Positions 17,218-26,990 of a stretch of 56,027 nt of DNA are shown piece by piece. The position numbers and the translations under genes are program-made. The first letter of the stretch is position 1; every line of letters starts with the position of its first letter. This DNA is from Fuerstiella sp. (GTDB lineage: Bacteria; Planctomycetota; Planctomycetia; Planctomycetales; Planctomycetaceae), in assembly GCA_029247265.1 (NCBI GenBank), contig JAQWLN010000016.1:1-56027 (forward strand). Direction: 5' to 3'. The notes under the pieces are model-generated. The model made no database searches. It saw nothing but the letters and a program-made list of their open reading frames with translations, and had not been told where the DNA came from.

Positions 17218-18094
17218 CCAGAAAGTTGTTGATCTTAAGCCAATTTTCCAGATGAGCGGGCCAGGTGGACAGAATCGGGTCGTTGCCGCCAAGACCGACC
17301 CCGTGACGGCCTTTTTGATAAATGTGCAGTTCGCAGTCGACACCGTGTCGCTGCAGGGAGGAATAAAATTCCGTAGCGTTCTGGACGGGAACGGCCTGGT
17401 CTTCTGTCGTGTGGAAAATGAATGTTGGAGGCGTCTGTTTGGTGACTCGTTTTTCGTTGGACAACAGGTCCACCAGATCAGCGTTATCGTAACGATCCGG
17501 GCCGAGCAGATTGCGACGGGATCCCTTGTGCGTGAACGCTTCGTCCATTGTGATGACCGGATAACACAGAACAGCGAAGTCCGGTCGACTACTGACTCGG
17601 TCAACAGGATCCGCCGCATTTGAATCGCCTGTGCCAAAGTGTGTGGCCGCTGTTGACGCCAGATGTCCACCGGCAGAGAAGCCCCAGACTCCGATGCGTT
17701 TCGGATCGACCCCGTTGGCCTTCGCGTCATGGCGAACGGTGCTGATCGCTCGCAGAACATCACCTTTCTGAATCGGATGGTGGTAACCTTTGGAGCCCAG
17801 ACGATATCGCAGAATCCATGCGCTGATGCCCCGCTTGTTCAGCCATTCGACGATCTGGTAGCCCTCGTGGTCCATCGCCAGTCCGCCATAACCGCCGCCG
17901 GGACAGACAACCACGCCGCAGCCATTGGCTTTGTCCTGAGGTGCCGGAAATGCCAGCAGTGCAGGCACGTCGTTGTCTGTTTCACCGGTTGCACCAGGAG
18001 CACCGCCTGACCACAAAGGCTTCCAGTCTTCACTCATGCAGACACTTGCGGAAAACAACAGTATGGTCACCGTCGACAGGAATGGTTTGTTCAT
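17210..18094 (-). CDS. secreted alpha/beta hydrolase (esterase, BD-FAE/acetyl-xylan-esterase-like)
   Basis: 294 residues with a signal peptide (about 1-21, ending CMSED). It has the alpha/beta-hydrolase fold with the oxyanion segment CPGGGYGG (about 62-69) and the nucleophile elbow GFSAGGHLAS (Ser about 144). The likely acid is Asp in HTTEDQAVP (about 233) and the histidine is in GRHGVGLG (about 265). This profile fits carbohydrate esterases that remove acetyl or feruloyl groups from plant or algal polysaccharides, or related lipases; the substrate is unproven. It agrees with a polysaccharide-degrading lifestyle suggested by the sulfatases. Its stop lies in a 13-bp hairpin. Confidence 0.88.
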   Translation of the reverse strand: MNKPFLSTVTILLFSASVCMSEDWKPLWSGGAPGATGETDNDVPALLAFPAPQDKANGCGVVVCPGGGYGGLAMDHEGYQIVEWLNKRGISAWILRYRLGSKGYHHPIQKGDVLRAISTVRHDAKANGVDPKRIGVWGFSAGGHLASTAATHFGTGDSNAADPVDRVSSRPDFAVLCYPVITMDEAFTHKGSRRNLLGPDRYDNADLVDLLSNEKRVTKQTPPTFIFHTTEDQAVPVQNATEFYSSLQRHGVDCELHIYQKGRHGVGLGGNDPILSTWPAHLENWLKINNFLAS

Positions 18095-18285
18095 GGATCA
18101 CTCCAGCGGGCGGCCTGAAGGCCACCAGTTTCAGAACTGCACCCGAATGCTGCTGCGTCGTCTCTGTGGAACGATTCAGAGCTGTGAGCAGGAAGGCACA
18201 GTTATAATGTTGAAAAATGTTACGTGGGTCGTCAGCGATGGTCGCTGCGTGTGACCGATGTTACACGATGTCGCCGTCAGGAAAA

Positions 18286-19740
18286 CTAAGGCGTGGGTAA
18301 CAGAGTCCTGATTTTCAGCACAAGAAAATCGAACAGCTGTTCCAGGGCGCCCTGAGCCAGAACGGAGGCGTCTTCCTGGTACAGCCCTTTTCCGTAGGAT
18401 TCCCGATCAGGGATGTACCATGCTTTGGACCCGTTGGCGAGTGTGCCGAGAACGATGGATGTGTCTGGAAATGTTGCTCGCAGTTGACGCTGCAGGACGT
18501 TGTAAAGTTCGCCGTCCAGCGCCAGCCAGATGGCGTCGCCGAGTTTCCAGATCTGTACGGCGTACGGCAAAGTTGCGGCCTGCGGCAGATGTTCGACCCG
18601 TACCAGACGACGCGTCATCCGCTCTGCCATGGCCCGCGCGTCGGCAGCGGCAGACGCGTCGCCGGACTCGATAGCGGCGTCCTGTTTCGCCAGCCATTCG
18701 CTGCGTTCACGCTGCAGTTCTGCGCGATCCGGCAGATCATCGCGATAGGGAATTTCACAGGACGTTACCAGGTGATTCCATGCGGCGGTGTCTGATTGTC
18801 GTTGATCGTCCGTGCCAGCAAACTGCCATGTGCCGATTGTGGCACCGGAAACGACGGCGCCTGTGTATTGCAGCGCGGTGGATGCCGGTGGCATACTTTC
18901 CAGTGCCGACAGTACTGCGTAACCGAGTTGTCGGCCGTTCCGGTCGGCGACTGCAACGTCGCCTGTAAAGCCATCGCGTGGGCCGATGTCTCCGGAAGCT
19001 CCCTGGATGAAGAAGCACGGTGCTTTGGTCTCTTCTTCCACGACTTCTCGCATGGCTCCGGGGTAGTCCGGGCTGATCAGTGTGTTGTCCCATGCCAGCG
19101 TCGTGGGGTGGCAGGCGTAATTAACGATGGTCGTAATGGGCTGGCCGGATTCAGTGTTCTGCACACGGCCAACCAGTACCGAATCATCGGCCGTTCCTTT
19201 CGGATTAAACCCACACACAGCGTGTTTGCGATCGGGGTCGAAGAAGTCGCGATTCGACGCCAGGTTACAGCGGCCGGTGCTGTAACTTATTACGGCGGGC
19301 TGCATCGATGCCACTGCGTCGTTGACGGCTGCCCCAATCTTCTGACCGAGGCTTTCCAGATAGTCCGGAATCAGCTCGCCACCATGCAGCTCGATTCGTT
19401 CCAGCCCCATCAGGCCGGCCGCGTGAGTGTGTGAAAAGAAGACGGTGATACGGTCTACCGAGATTCCGGTCAGGTCGCTGATGGTATCCAGCAGCGCCGC
19501 CATTTCAGCGTACCACAGCAGGCAGTGATCGACGGCTACAAAGATGGTGTCCGCTTTATCTTCCGGCGACGTTTCTGCTGACATCGCGAGAGTGGTGATG
19601 GTCAGCGGGCGATGGACGCCCGTCGCTTTGTCGTGTTTTGCGGCTCCCCACATGCGGTGGTAAATGCCGACCGGCGGAGTCACATCAGCGCGGCTCACTC
19701 CGATCCTGCAACGGCTCTGTGGGAATTCGATTTTCGTCAT
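18286..19740 (-). CDS. neutral/alkaline non-lysosomal ceramidase-family protein
   Basis: 484 residues. The N-terminus IGVSRADVTPPVG is typical of the neutral ceramidase family, as are the histidine-rich FFSHTHAAG (about 125) and NYACHPTTL (about 225) segments that build the zinc site. Enzymes of the family cleave ceramide to sphingosine and fatty acid; many bacterial homologues have untested substrates. ATG 19740 (MTKIEFPQSR) is preferred; the frame is open upstream but that part is not family-like. No clear signal peptide at this start. Its first 56 bp overlap the end of the upstream permease gene in another frame, suggesting translational coupling. Confidence 0.85.
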   Translation of the reverse strand: MTKIEFPQSRCRIGVSRADVTPPVGIYHRMWGAAKHDKATGVHRPLTITTLAMSAETSPEDKADTIFVAVDHCLLWYAEMAALLDTISDLTGISVDRITVFFSHTHAAGLMGLERIELHGGELIPDYLESLGQKIGAAVNDAVASMQPAVISYSTGRCNLASNRDFFDPDRKHAVCGFNPKGTADDSVLVGRVQNTESGQPITTIVNYACHPTTLAWDNTLISPDYPGAMREVVEEETKAPCFFIQGASGDIGPRDGFTGDVAVADRNGRQLGYAVLSALESMPPASTALQYTGAVVSGATIGTWQFAGTDDQRQSDTAAWNHLVTSCEIPYRDDLPDRAELQRERSEWLAKQDAAIESGDASAAADARAMAERMTRRLVRVEHLPQAATLPYAVQIWKLGDAIWLALDGELYNVLQRQLRATFPDTSIVLGTLANGSKAWYIPDRESYGKGLYQEDASVLAQGALEQLFDFLVLKIRTLLPTP

Positions 19741-22700
19741 CGCGACTCGTTCGTTCTGATTTTTCGCTGCCAAGGATTGTACCCTCCGACACTTTATCAG
19801 GAACGCCCGTTGTGTTCTCGCGAGTATTGTCCGAAATGCCCAAACGTTCGTCTGAGTCTTCACGGAAGCCTTTCGGACGCGTGAATATGTCTTCGAGCGC
19901 TCGTGAGAAATTGACGCCAGGAGCACCGTCAACGGTTGTTCCGTTGATGAAATGGATACGGCTGGTATCGGCCGAAGTTACCTGATGGATGGTTGGGTCA
20001 ACATGAACGCGGACCTTATCAGGAGCAACGTCGCCGTGACTCCAGAGCAATGGCTGCGATGCTTCGACGACAGAGAGCCCCCCCGTATCATCCGACACGA
20101 CCGGTACTGCGGCTCCGAATCCCTGAGCAGCATAGCCGAAGGAAGAGTATGTTTCCGCATTGTGTTTCGGCACGCTGCGGCCATAGTCGTATTTGTCCAG
20201 GTCCAGCAGGTGAGCCTGGAACTGCCCGTGCTGTCTGCGATATATCTGCAGAGCAACGATTGTCTGAGTGGCCCATTCGGCGGTCATCGTTGACCGCCGA
20301 AGCCGATCGTCGTATGTCGTGTAGAGATCCTGGTGCACGTCGTGTTCGGCATGATTGGTGGTTGCCAGCCACCGAATGCATGATTCAGTGTGTGCCTGGT
20401 CGAATTCGCCCACCGAAAGTTTGGCCACCTGCGACAACACGTTTGCAAAACGAACACGCTCAGTGAAGTCGCTATTGATCAGGCTCGTCGGCCAACGTGC
20501 CATTCCGACGGGTGAATCACCTGCTCCATTGGTGGGCGCTGAGGCAAATCGCTCCCAGAGATATCCACGGCGCATCAACAGGGGCAGGTAAACCGCGTAT
20601 CGGTTTTTGATCACTGCGAACATTGGTGGTGCAGCGGCTTCGTTCAGCGGAGTACAAATGGTGGCAAGTTTAGTGCTTGTCGACCTTAGCAGATTTTCGG
20701 ACATCTCGTCATCGGCCACAAGTCGCTGCAGTTTTCGCAGTGCTCGATGTTCGCAGCGGTTGGCCTGTTGCCAGTGCAGCCAGCGCGTCGATTCATCTGT
20801 CAGAAATCGTGACAGACGAATTGCCTGCATCGTGCGTTCAATTGCACCAGGCAGATTCTGTTTACGGTACAACGATTCGGCATCGGTCAGCAGCACCGTT
20901 GTGACAGCAGGGGCGAGGCAGTCCGACCATGGAACTCGCCATGTGGGTGGCATGTGAGCCGTGTCCCATTCTGATGCCAGAATCGTGTCCAATGCTTCCA
21001 GTGCTTGCTGTTTCCGGTCGGCATGCAGGTGGCTGTCCCGCCAGATTTCTGATGCGATCAGAAGTGCACGAATCGGTTCGGCGGACAGTGCAAAGTTGTC
21101 CCAGTCACGAGCCCACTGGCTTACGGCATTGTCGTGCGAATACCCCAGCGATTCAGCAGATTCAAATGCGATGACAACTGACGTGTCCCAAACCTGCGCA
21201 ACTCGCCATATCATCTGCACGGGCCACATGCATAGACACGGAACGACGATCATCGCCGTCCGCTTCAATCCAATTCGCAGCGATGTCCGTCTGTCCATCC
21301 AATCTCGTCGAGTGATCACCATCACGACAAAGCAGAGTCCAATCATCGGCCATGCGGAGATCACCAGTGGCACGTCAGTGCGCACCAGAAAACTCAACCA
21401 GACAACAAATCCAACCGCTCCGCAAAGTCCGGCGAACGCGGCAAGGATGGGCCTGCAGATCCAGCACGATGCCAGCTGGGTAACGGTGAACGTACCGATC
21501 AGCCACGCCAGCGACACATTCACCTGGAAAAGTAAATCATACGTCACGGCAACCGCAGGCAGTGTTGGCCGGTGGATGTGGAAAATGAGGTCGACGATGC
21601 GCGGCGAATGAAGTTCTGGCCTGACTTGCATCTTGTAGCCAGCCGCGGACCGCAGCATGTCCGGTATTTGGTCGCTCAGAACGAATGCGATCGACACGAA
21701 GCACAAAACTGACAGCCAGACAGCGTTTCGGACCACCCAGACCTGCAGTGGTGAGACTCCTCGATGGCTCCAGAATAAGCCATGCTGCTTCTGCTGGTCG
21801 TGGCGAAATGTCCGCAGGCCGCATTCAATGACCATTGCGAAAAGAAGCACACTGGTCCACGGTATAATCGCTGTCGTGGTAGTGTGCATGGTGATCACGA
21901 CCGCACCCAGCAACAGCGCTAACGCTGCGAATCGTGCGGCGAAGCGCATGTCACGCCAAGCCAGAACTGCGATAGTGCGACTAAAGACTGTCGGAATTGC
22001 GGTCGATCGCCGCAGCAGTTTTCCTTCGCCGTGAACGGTCAGTCCCGGTAGACGAAACGGCAGAGCAAACGCCCGAGCGAAGGTCGGAAAAGTTTCTGCC
22101 AGTGTTCGGCGGGACGACTCAGAGACCGGAAGCGCCGGCATGCCCACGCCTGGTGACCGTCGCCGACCAATGTGCCAGCGACGCCCCAACGGAATAACCA
22201 GCAGCGCAGCAGCCGAAGTTTTCCATAAGAAGACAGGCGACAGCGGTCCGACATCCGGGCTCGAAACGACAACGACATAGGCGAACGCAGTGACCGCCCA
22301 CCAGCCAAGTGCCGGAAAGACTTTTTGAAGCGTCAGCGAATAAACCACCGCGACGCTGAACAACGTGACTGTTGCTGCGACCCAACTCTGAAAAATATCA
22401 ATTCGAGTGTTGCCGAGCAGGGTAAGTCGAGACGGAAGGAACTCCGCATCCCCCCAGAACATACCTGAGACGATCAAGGTCAGGGCGGCGAAGGCCAGCA
22501 GAGTCAGGGTGCCGATGATCGAGGAAATCAGTTTGGCACCGATCAGAGTCGACGTCTTCAGCGGCAGTTGTCGCAGCCACAACGCCGTGTCCTGATCTTC
22601 TTCGCCCGCAAACAGCAGGGCCACAGAGGTCATCGAGAACACCAATGTGATGACGAAGGCCGAAACCACCGCGCACGCCATAAAATCCGTCCGGTTGCCT

Positions 22701-22816
22701 CTTGTTACAGACCAGAACAGGACCTCAAAACCAACTACGGCCAGGGCCAGCGCAAACCATAGCCCTTTCTGAGCGTGAAACTCTTTCCAGATTATCCTGC
22801 AGAATTGACTACTCAT
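19685..22816 (-). CDS. large ABC-2-type permease with soluble C-terminal region
   Basis: 1043 residues. The N-terminal about 560 residues hold clusters of hydrophobic helices typical of an ABC-2 permease: an IIWKEFHAQKGLW start, TMs at about 18-37, 45-70, 90-115, 125-190, then 285-350 and 430-530. Residues about 570-1043 are mostly soluble and helical, with an ALQIYRRQHGQF segment of the kind seen in planctomycete secreted proteins. It is unusually long for a permease subunit. It is downstream of a YtrA-like regulator and a frameshifted ATPase, so it is likely part of a regulated exporter. Substrate unknown. Overlaps the ceramidase start by 56 bp. Confidence 0.8.
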   Translation of the reverse strand: MSSQFCRIIWKEFHAQKGLWFALALAVVGFEVLFWSVTRGNRTDFMACAVVSAFVITLVFSMTSVALLFAGEEDQDTALWLRQLPLKTSTLIGAKLISSIIGTLTLLAFAALTLIVSGMFWGDAEFLPSRLTLLGNTRIDIFQSWVAATVTLFSVAVVYSLTLQKVFPALGWWAVTAFAYVVVVSSPDVGPLSPVFLWKTSAAALLVIPLGRRWHIGRRRSPGVGMPALPVSESSRRTLAETFPTFARAFALPFRLPGLTVHGEGKLLRRSTAIPTVFSRTIAVLAWRDMRFAARFAALALLLGAVVITMHTTTTAIIPWTSVLLFAMVIECGLRTFRHDQQKQHGLFWSHRGVSPLQVWVVRNAVWLSVLCFVSIAFVLSDQIPDMLRSAAGYKMQVRPELHSPRIVDLIFHIHRPTLPAVAVTYDLLFQVNVSLAWLIGTFTVTQLASCWICRPILAAFAGLCGAVGFVVWLSFLVRTDVPLVISAWPMIGLCFVVMVITRRDWMDRRTSLRIGLKRTAMIVVPCLCMWPVQMIWRVAQVWDTSVVIAFESAESLGYSHDNAVSQWARDWDNFALSAEPIRALLIASEIWRDSHLHADRKQQALEALDTILASEWDTAHMPPTWRVPWSDCLAPAVTTVLLTDAESLYRKQNLPGAIERTMQAIRLSRFLTDESTRWLHWQQANRCEHRALRKLQRLVADDEMSENLLRSTSTKLATICTPLNEAAAPPMFAVIKNRYAVYLPLLMRRGYLWERFASAPTNGAGDSPVGMARWPTSLINSDFTERVRFANVLSQVAKLSVGEFDQAHTESCIRWLATTNHAEHDVHQDLYTTYDDRLRRSTMTAEWATQTIVALQIYRRQHGQFQAHLLDLDKYDYGRSVPKHNAETYSSFGYAAQGFGAAVPVVSDDTGGLSVVEASQPLLWSHGDVAPDKVRVHVDPTIHQVTSADTSRIHFINGTTVDGAPGVNFSRALEDIFTRPKGFREDSDERLGISDNTRENTTGVPDKVSEGTILGSEKSERTSRDDENRIPTEPLQDRSEPR

Positions 22817-22931
22817 CGTTGCTTCCAGTAAACCGCTTTGTCACGACCCGCAGAATGAAGGCCGGAACGAGCGAAGGGCTGCTCCGGCAATCCAGTAATC
22901 AACTCTGTTGACGCATCGACATGTACTGTCC

Positions 22932-23868
22932 CTATCTGTTTTCAACGGACGACTCCGCCGGGGCAGCTGTTGTTCTCTCACCAATTGCCCCACGTCTGTA
23001 CTCACGCAGCATGGCCAGCAGGATGTCTTCCAGATTTGGTTTACGAATCTGTGGCTCCGGCAGGTTTTGTGTGTGGCAGGATTCCGCAAGCTGATCGATG
23101 TCCGGATTCCGTACCATCCAGACGTGCTCATGGCCAAAGGCAATGTGCGCCAGCACATCGCCGGGCATCTCCGGAGCCACAGAATCCGCTGCGGGGAGGC
23201 TCAGCACGACCTCCAGTGTGTCTCGCTTCAGGTCTTCCAGGCGTTCCACGCACAGCAGTCGTCCGTTCAGCAGAATCACCACAATGTCGGCGACGCGTTC
23301 CACCTCGGCAACCTGATGACTCGACAGCAGGACCATGCGACCCTCCGAGGAAACGTCGATCATGCTTTCGAGAAACTCACGGCGGACAAGCGGATCCAGG
23401 CCAGACGTGGGCTCATCCAGAATTAACAGTTCCGGACGATGTGACATCGCCAGCGTCAGGGCGACCTTGGCACGCATGCCTTTTGAAAGTGCCGAAATCT
23501 TTTGACCACCGTCCAGGTCAAACTTTCGAACAAGCTGATCGAACTCTGCCTGGAATCCGGTCGGGTAGAAACCTGCTGATCTCATTGACCGTCATCCATT
23601 CATACAAGGGAGGTTGATTGGCGACGTAGCCCACTCGCCCGCGAATCTCCAGAGCGTGAGTCCTGCTGTTCATGCCGAGCACTTCGGTACTTCCGGAATC
23701 CGGATCGTCCGGGCCCAGCAGCACGCGAATTGCCGTGCTCTTACCAGCACCGTTGGCACCCAACACAGCGCAAACGACACCCGCCGGAATCTGCAACGAT
23801 ACATCGTCCAGGGCAAGAGTCTGCCCGAATCGTTTTGTGACGTTCTTAATCTCAACAACAGGTTTCAT
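22932..23868 (-). pseudogene. ABC transporter ATP-binding protein, frameshifted
   Basis: Two overlapping frames encode one ABC ATPase. The first (from 23868) has MKPVVEIKNVTKRFG, Walker A GANGAGKST and the Q-loop NQPPLYEW, then runs out of homology after MTVNEISRF. The second frame (readable from 23585) resumes at AGFYPTGF and supplies the signature LSKGM, Walker B LLILDEP, TSGLD and the H-loop SSHQ. The switch lies near 23566-23576. The same bases give SRF in frame one and AGF in frame two, each fitting adjacent positions of the family, which points to a lost duplicate (see findings). Cognate subunit of the large permease and of the GntR regulator. A true coding frame masked by a sequence error is possible. 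Confidence 0.85.
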
Positions 23869-23927
23869 GGGTTGATCTCGCTGTAAAGGGATCTGTTCCG
23901 CCGTTTGATTGGTCTATGTTCCCTGGG

Positions 23928-24335
23928 TCATTCCCCATGTTCTGCGGCATTCGCTTCTTGTGCCAATTGCTCCCATTCGTCGTCGACCAGAGTCCGAATT
24001 TCATCGACCGAAATCCGGTTGCTCAGAGCTTCCTGCAGGACGGACCGCAGGCGATCACGAATCATGTCCAGGCGCATCCGAGCACAGGTGGTGGGTGCTT
24101 CGGTGGAAACGGTCAGCCCCGTGCCGCGGATTGAGTTCAGAATGCCCTGCTGTTGCAGTTCCCGGTAGGCTCGTGCAACCGTGTTGACGTTGACGGCCGT
24201 CTGAGTGGCCAGTTCGCGAACGGAGGGAATGCGTTCGCCGACCACCAGTGAGCCGTTCGCGATGGCAAATTTCACCTGCCGTTCGATCTGTTCGTAGATG
24301 GCGATCCCGTTGCCGGTCTCGATATGACAAATCAT
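23928..24335 (-). CDS. GntR-family (YtrA-like) transcriptional regulator
   Basis: 135-residue repressor-type protein. The winged helix-turn-helix occupies about residues 10-78: IYEQIERQVKFAI, then IPSVRELATQTAVNVNTVARAYREL and the wing GTGLTV. The short C-terminal region (about 40-60 residues, helical) is the size found in the YtrA subfamily rather than the larger FadR/HutC effector domains. YtrA-type regulators usually sit at the head of ABC transporter operons, and here the ATPase and permease follow 59 bp downstream. A perfect inverted repeat just upstream is the likely autoregulatory operator. Confidence 0.93.
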   Translation of the reverse strand: MICHIETGNGIAIYEQIERQVKFAIANGSLVVGERIPSVRELATQTAVNVNTVARAYRELQQQGILNSIRGTGLTVSTEAPTTCARMRLDMIRDRLRSVLQEALSNRISVDEIRTLVDDEWEQLAQEANAAEHGE

Positions 24336-24348
24336 CCAACTGCTCCGA

Positions 24349-24378
24349 CATAGTGTAGTAGTTTGGTATTACACTATG
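24349..24378. promoter_or_regulatory. inverted-repeat operator for the YtrA-like regulator
   Basis: CATAGTGTA (24349-24357) and TACACTATG (24370-24378) form a perfect 9-bp inverted repeat with a 12-nt spacer. It starts 13 nt upstream of the regulator's ATG on the minus strand. GTA...TAC half-sites fit GntR/YtrA operators. Placement implies autorepression; this is inference. Confidence 0.72.
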
Positions 24379-24540
24379 CGTCGACGCAGTCAATAGATAT
24401 CTCAAAAAATGTAACGTCATATCAAGCCATTGGGCGGTAGTGACGCCGGTCATATTCGGCTGAAAAAGACAGCCTTTGTGGATGTGTTGGTAGCAGCCTC
24501 AGACTTTTTTGCACAGGACTGCAAGAAAGGAGGTCCGCAT

Positions 24541-25278
24541 TTGCGGTGGTGCTGCGATCACAGTGGCAGAGAAGTTAGCAGGGAAATTCCAGCATCTATG
24601 TCAGGTACCTTGCCTATCGTGAAATTGGAGCACTCTCAGTCCGATCAGATTCATGCCATCCTGCAAGCAGTTTGCGCTGCTGGCAGCGATGCGTGGTGTT
24701 TCGTGCCCATCGGCTGTGACTTCATCAGTCACTGCGCGGTGGCATTTCTCAACTACTGGGACATCTCGCGTGGAGTCCCGGATCAGACGGGCGAAGTGAT
24801 TTCACTGGAAAGTCCCCATCTGGCTGCTGCCTTCGACAAGGCGGGATTGAGCCGACGTTGGTTAACGGACGCTTGTGAGACATCTCCACATACGTCTATG
24901 GAACCACTCCACCTTGATTCACAGAGTGGGCCGGTCCGGGTTAGTCAGACAGTACTTCTCGATCACGGCGGAAAACCAGTCGGCCGCATGTTTTCCGTTA
25001 CCGGTGCAACGGTCCAACGACTTTCTCCTGACGTATTGGCGCGAGCGCGTGAGGGCAACGAACAGTTGGCGCGGTTGTCCCCGCGCGAAAAAGAGATACT
25101 GGACCTCGTATTTGAAGGATTCACCAATAAAGCCGTCGGAAGACAGGCCAACATCAGTGAAAAAACGGTCGAAAAACATAGAGCCAGCATTATGCGAAAG
25201 CTGCAGAGCCAAAGCATCGCGGACCTGATTCGGCGTGTGACCGAAGCCAGACTGCTTACGTCAGACCGGATGTCGTGA
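24541..25278 (+). CDS. LuxR-family HTH transcriptional regulator
   Basis: 245 residues if translation starts at TTG 24541, which has an excellent Shine-Dalgarno AAAGGAGGT (24526-24534) 6 nt upstream. ATG 24598 (MSGTLPIVKLE) is the alternative and gives 226 residues. The N-terminal about 150 residues resemble a PAS-like sensor region (SLESPHLAAAFDKAG..., VLLDHGGKPVGRMFSVTG). The C-terminal LuxR helix-turn-helix spans about 178-235: LSPREKEILDLVFEG, then NISEKTVEKHRASIMRKL. There is no receiver Asp motif, so it is not an ordinary response regulator. Divergent from the GntR operon. Target genes unknown. Confidence 0.85.
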   Translation: MRWCCDHSGREVSREIPASMSGTLPIVKLEHSQSDQIHAILQAVCAAGSDAWCFVPIGCDFISHCAVAFLNYWDISRGVPDQTGEVISLESPHLAAAFDKAGLSRRWLTDACETSPHTSMEPLHLDSQSGPVRVSQTVLLDHGGKPVGRMFSVTGATVQRLSPDVLARAREGNEQLARLSPREKEILDLVFEGFTNKAVGRQANISEKTVEKHRASIMRKLQSQSIADLIRRVTEARLLTSDRMS

Positions 25279-25320
25279 ACTTCGCTTCACACTCGCTCGC
25301 TGTCTTATGCGAGGCATCAA

Positions 25321-26505
25321 TCAGACATTGTCGAGTAACTCGACGGCCGCGAATGTGTGACCTTCGAGCATTGCCAGGCTGGCTCCACCACCCGTGCTGA
25401 CGTGAGACACCTGGTCTTCAAATCCCAGCTGTCGAATAGCGGCAGCGCTGTCGCCCCCACCGATGATGCTGGTGCCGGATCCGTTTGCCAGGGCTTCTGC
25501 CACGGCACGGGTTCCTTCGTCGAACGGAGGCATTTCGAAAACGCCCATCGGCCCATTCCAGACAACCGTCTTTGCATCTTCAACGATGTCTGAGTAGATG
25601 GCTGCTGTGGCAGGCCCGATATCAAGGCCTTCAAAACCGTCGGGAATTTCTCCGGCGTTGACAACTTCCTTGTTGCAGTCGGCACTGAAATCATCGCCGC
25701 AGTGGGTGTCAGCGGGCAGTACAAGTTTGGCGCCGCCCTGTTCGATTAATTCTCTGGCCAGCTCAACTTTGTCTTTTTCCACGAGGCTCTTGCCAACCTG
25801 CCCGCCTTTCGCCAAAGAAAACGTGTAGGCCATTGCTCCGCCGATCAACACTTTGTCGCAGATCCCCAGCAGATTGTTGATGACCTGAATTTTGTCAGAA
25901 ACCTTTGCGCCGCCAAGGATTGCCACAAAAGGGCGTTCCGGATTCCCAATCGCATCCGTCAGGTACTTGATTTCCTTTTCCACAAGGAAACCGACAACGC
26001 GCGGCCGCCCGGCCATTGCCTCCGGTGTCGCCACCATTGATGCGTCTGACCGGTGACAGGTGCCAAACGCGTCGTTGCAGTAGATATCGCCAAGTGCGGC
26101 CAGCTTGCCTGCGAGTTCCGGGCAGCCCTTTTTCTCACCGTCTTCAAATCGAAGATTTTCCAACACGACAATTCCGCCATCCTGCAGGCTGTTGACGCTG
26201 GCAACGGCTTCATCACCGACAGTGTCTGTGGCGAATGTCACGGGTTTACCAATCAGTTCAGCAAGCTTGTCAGCTGCTGGTTTCAAACTGTAACGCGAAT
26301 TGTCTTCACCTTTCTTCGGACGTCCCAGGTGACTCATCAGAATCAGCCGTCCACCTCGATCAATGACTGACTTGATAGATGGCAGCGCCATGCGGACACG
26401 TCCATCATCCGTGACGGTGGATCCGTCAAGAGGAACGTTGAAGTCGACTCGCATGAGAACTTTTTTTCCTGCGACATCGACATCGGCAATTGTTTTTTTG
26501 GCCAT
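25321..26505 (-). CDS. pgk: phosphoglycerate kinase
   Basis: 394-residue glycolytic enzyme converting 1,3-bisphosphoglycerate and ADP to 3-phosphoglycerate and ATP. The start [19 protein letters not shown] is family-typical, and the frame open upstream is not used. Visible motifs are [23 protein letters not shown], the hinge/nucleotide region GGAKVSDKI, and near the C-terminus GGGDSAAAI and STGGGASL. Length is normal for bacterial PGK. It stands alone, without gap or tpi beside it. Confidence 0.98.
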   Translation of the reverse strand: MAKKTIADVDVAGKKVLMRVDFNVPLDGSTVTDDGRVRMALPSIKSVIDRGGRLILMSHLGRPKKGEDNSRYSLKPAADKLAELIGKPVTFATDTVGDEAVASVNSLQDGGIVVLENLRFEDGEKKGCPELAGKLAALGDIYCNDAFGTCHRSDASMVATPEAMAGRPRVVGFLVEKEIKYLTDAIGNPERPFVAILGGAKVSDKIQVINNLLGICDKVLIGGAMAYTFSLAKGGQVGKSLVEKDKVELARELIEQGGAKLVLPADTHCGDDFSADCNKEVVNAGEIPDGFEGLDIGPATAAIYSDIVEDAKTVVWNGPMGVFEMPPFDEGTRAVAEALANGSGTSIIGGGDSAAAIRQLGFEDQVSHVSTGGGASLAMLEGHTFAAVELLDNV

Positions 26506-26990
26506 GAGGGCTGATTCTTGAAGTGAAGTGTGCAAGGAAACTAACGCATCCGCGACGGCTGAATGCAACTTCAGAAATCCGATCGTCGCGTCCGGACCGC
26601 GCGTTTTCGCAGGAATCTATGAATTTCCCGGATTCTGGCAGGTCGTCGCGACTAATCAAACGGGATCCTGATTCAGGATGTCGAATTCCCGTGAAAACAA
26701 AACGGGTTTCGCAGACTCCGCATCATCGTCCGTGATCTCGGCGAAATCCTTGTTGTTTTCGATATCCAAAGACGGCCAGCAGACGTTGGTTTGTGCTGAT
26801 CAGCTTTGGCCCCTATCTTCCGACCTGACACGACGCCCCGCCATTTGTTAATGCGGACAGAGTTTGATTGGGATTTTGAGCGTGAGCTCGAACCGAGCCG
26901 TCATTTCCGTTGTTTGTCGAACTTGACTCACCCATAACATGTCTTGCCTTCGCCCGAAATAAGAGGCGGAGCATACCGAAGAGAACCAGA
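26506..26990. other. 485-bp intergenic region
   Basis: Divergent spacer between pgk and the gene at 26991. It must contain both promoters. I see no gene or RNA. A partial copy of the palindromic repeat core (GAGCGTGAGCTCG) lies near 26878-26890. An in-frame ATG-less extension of the 26991 gene is open upstream but not persuasive. Confidence 0.5.
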
